A DNA stretch of 64,000 nucleotides from Moringa oleifera. Taxonomy: Eukaryota; Streptophyta; Magnoliopsida; Brassicales; Moringaceae. Positions within the stretch are counted from its first letter, which is position 1, and each line of letters opens with the position of its first letter. Location: the NCBI GenBank assembly GCA_021397835.1, contig JAJFZO010000344.1, forward strand, positions 868,001-932,000. Direction: 5' to 3'. A program made the position numbers and the translations under genes. Shown here piece after piece: positions 62,290 through 64,000 of the stretch. The notes below the pieces were generated by a model. The model made no database searches. It had not been told where the DNA came from and worked only from the letters and a program-made list of their open reading frames with translations.

Positions 62290-62569
62290 AATTAATTATA
62301 TTAACGACATATCTATTAGTCATTAATTAATTTGTAGTGAAGCTTCTGAATGTAGCAACAGATTCTTATTAGTCACTAAAATAGTAACAGATATTAGTCT
62401 GTCGCTAAAATAACAATAGAATAAAATATGTCCTTAAACTAGCGATAGACAAGAATCTGTCGTTAAAGTAGTGACGAATATTATTCTGTCGCTATCTTTA
62501 GTGACCAATGTAAATCGATTACTAATTTAACGACGGATTCACCAGTTGCTAAATCTGGTTTTTTTAGTG
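62290..62569. repeat. Subterminal short-repeat cluster, right end of the block
   Basis: Words GTCACTAAAATAGTAACAG, CTGTCGCTAAAATAAC, CTGTCGTTAAAGTAGTGACG and CTGTCGCTATCTTTAGTGAC alternate in orientation, ending in CTGGTTTTTTTAGTG. The cluster resembles the binding-site arrays at CACTA ends but has a different core from the element at 44059-46830. Confidence 0.7.
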
Positions 62570-64000
62570 GGGAAGTTCGGGAAAGGAATGGATAAAAAGA
62601 GCTTGTTCAAGAAGGGTAGGTAGTGGGGAAGCGAAGTAATTGTGTTGGTTTAATCAGAAAATGGCCAATCATGCTTGTTAAGGATTTTAGATTCAAGTAA
62701 CTCATTGCTAGACGATCAATTAAGCTAAGAGAAAAAAGCAATAGTTCTTCCAATCAAGCAAGTGACTAACCAATTCTAACTATTGCAATGATAACCATCA
62801 AAGCAAGAAGTATTAACTTGTAGGATTAAGTAGGAAGAGCAAAATTTAACAAGTCTCGCAACTACTAAGCTAATAGGCAGCTTTAAAAAATGGCTACTGT
62901 GTTTGTGGTTTGGTGGAAAACTGAAAGTGAAGAAAGCTTAGTGCAAGCAACAAAGGTAATCAAGCAGTAATCGGAGTCGAAGGTCTGATTCCACTTAGTG
63001 GCGAATTCAACTAACATAAAAAGTAACCTTAGCCCTTTTTCAAGCCAATCTACTTGCCTTTTTTCTCTCATTTATTTATATTACTTTAACTTTCTACTAA
63101 TCACTTTAGTTTAATGAAGGTAATCCCTTCTTTGACATCTTAAACCAACTACTGTATCCATAAGTTTTTGAATTAATTCTTGCCCTTTCTTCTAATTTAA
63201 GTAAGTTGCTTGCTCTTTTTTCATATTACGCTTTCTTCAAAGGATGGCTGCTTCCAAGCCTACCTCATAGTTGTCATCGCTCGATCACTTACGTGCTTGT
63301 GCCTGCAAGCTTAGCAATCTTTCTAGGAACATACGCTTGATGACCGCTTACTTAACTTAGTTCATTCCTTATTGAGAGAATATGCAAAAACTCAAAACCT
63401 TTTTAGAAAAGAAAAACTCATTTTACAAGCCTAAGTGCCCCAACAGAGAGTATGGATATCATTGTCTAAAAAAATGAATCTTGCTTAAATTAGAGCAAAT
63501 GCCAGTATAGTTGCTATTTTTATACCATTATTAGTAGATTGAACGCTCTTCTTTCTCTTATCTTTCAGAGTAGATCATTTCTTAGTCGAGTCAGATCCAT
63601 ACTGCGAGTTAATCTTTCATTTTTTTTGGAGCTTCACTTTACTAATAAGGGTTTGTTGCCCCTATATGCTTTAAGCTTATGGACATTTCAAACTCGTACA
63701 TTCACATCTTGCTTTTGGCTTTTATCAACTTACATGCTGATGAGCTCTTTCCCACAAGTTCTGTGACTGGAGTAATAAGAGCTTTATAATAAAACATAAA
63801 AGAACACCATCTCTCTATTAAGTTGCCTTAACTTTTCGGTATCCGATTGGCTTAACCTGTTAATATTTGTATTGGTATCTCATTATGATGGACTTCCTTG
63901 TGCATTTTGTCTTTAGATTAATAATTTTTATAGTCCACTTGTAAGATAAATGCTTTTTATTGGCTTTTCTATCCCTGGCTCCTCTTTTTCGTCTCTATCT
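62570..64000. other. Flank right of the transposon-like block
   Basis: It is single-copy within the window. No gene, tRNA or repeat is recognised. The open frames 62883-63071 (minus) and 63539-63766 (plus) are short and match nothing I know. Texture and composition resemble the mitochondrial-like spacers, but no mitochondrial gene confirms this. Confidence 0.45.

Larger units (their letters stand above)
58972..62569. mobile_element. Unclassified transposon-like block with subterminal repeats (left end unresolved)
   Basis: Short repeats of the type AACGACAGATT, TCACTAAAATA and GTCGCTAAA occur near 59190-59300 and, densely and in both orientations, at 62290-62569. The right end TTTTTTTAGTG (62569) read on the other strand is CACTAAAAAAACCAG, CACTA-like. 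I could not find a matching left end or a target duplication, so the limits are the outer bounds. Between them lie the minisatellite, a T/C-rich stretch at 60620-60960, AT-rich tandem repeats and a small exon-like frame. Copy 2 keeps only the minisatellite part. It could be a CACTA relative or several nested pieces. Confidence 0.5.

Noticed and set aside
1..64000. The window as a piece of a functional plant mitochondrial genome
   Set aside because: ccmFN and all tRNAs are broken, the three repeat copies are strongly diverged (mitochondrial large repeats stay near-identical), and an intact-ended CACTA element with target duplication is inserted.

Overview
The window is non-genic plant nuclear DNA. 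It is dominated by old, decaying mitochondrial sequence (a NUMT) carried in a tandem array with transposons. I find no intact nuclear protein-coding gene in 64 kb. The mitochondrial origin rests on two independent signals. One is the angiosperm mitochondrial tRNA cluster trnS(GCU)-trnF(GAA)-trnP(UGG), present three times on the minus strand. The other is a near-complete but frame-broken ccmFN (cytochrome c maturation, heme-lyase subunit) at 41907-43231. ccmFN is one continuous gene here, which argues against Brassicaceae, where it is split. The sequence is AT-rich and every reading frame is broken, so this is not a living mitochondrial genome. A CACTA element with an intact 3-bp target duplication and three copies of a MuDR-type (MULE) transposase pseudogene confirm a nuclear setting.

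Layout: a repeat unit recurs three times head to tail. Copy 1 spans 1-15910 and is cut by the left window edge. Copy 2 spans 18828-41909. Copy 3 spans 48027 to about 60.5 kb. Each copy reads, left to right: MULE transposase on the minus strand, MULE 5' flank, trnP-trnF-trnS (minus), then many kilobases of mitochondrial-like non-coding DNA. Copies 2 and 3 also carry a segment (26252-31993 and 55441 onward) that copy 1 lacks, and it includes a GC-rich minisatellite. Spacers separate the copies: 15911-18827, unidentified; and 41907-48026, holding ccmFN and a 2.77-kb CACTA element. A second transposon-like block with AT-rich ~140-bp tandem repeats occupies about 59.1-62.57 kb.

The copies differ from each other by many substitutions and by indels of 50-700 bp and more. 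The amplification is therefore old and the copies decay independently. The MULE fragment lies at the start of all three copies, so it was next to the mitochondrial DNA before the amplification. The CACTA element lies in a spacer present only once, so its insertion cannot be dated against the amplification.

Limits: the mitochondrial origin of the non-coding parts is inferred from linkage to trn and ccmFN, not from recognised genes. No database comparison was possible.
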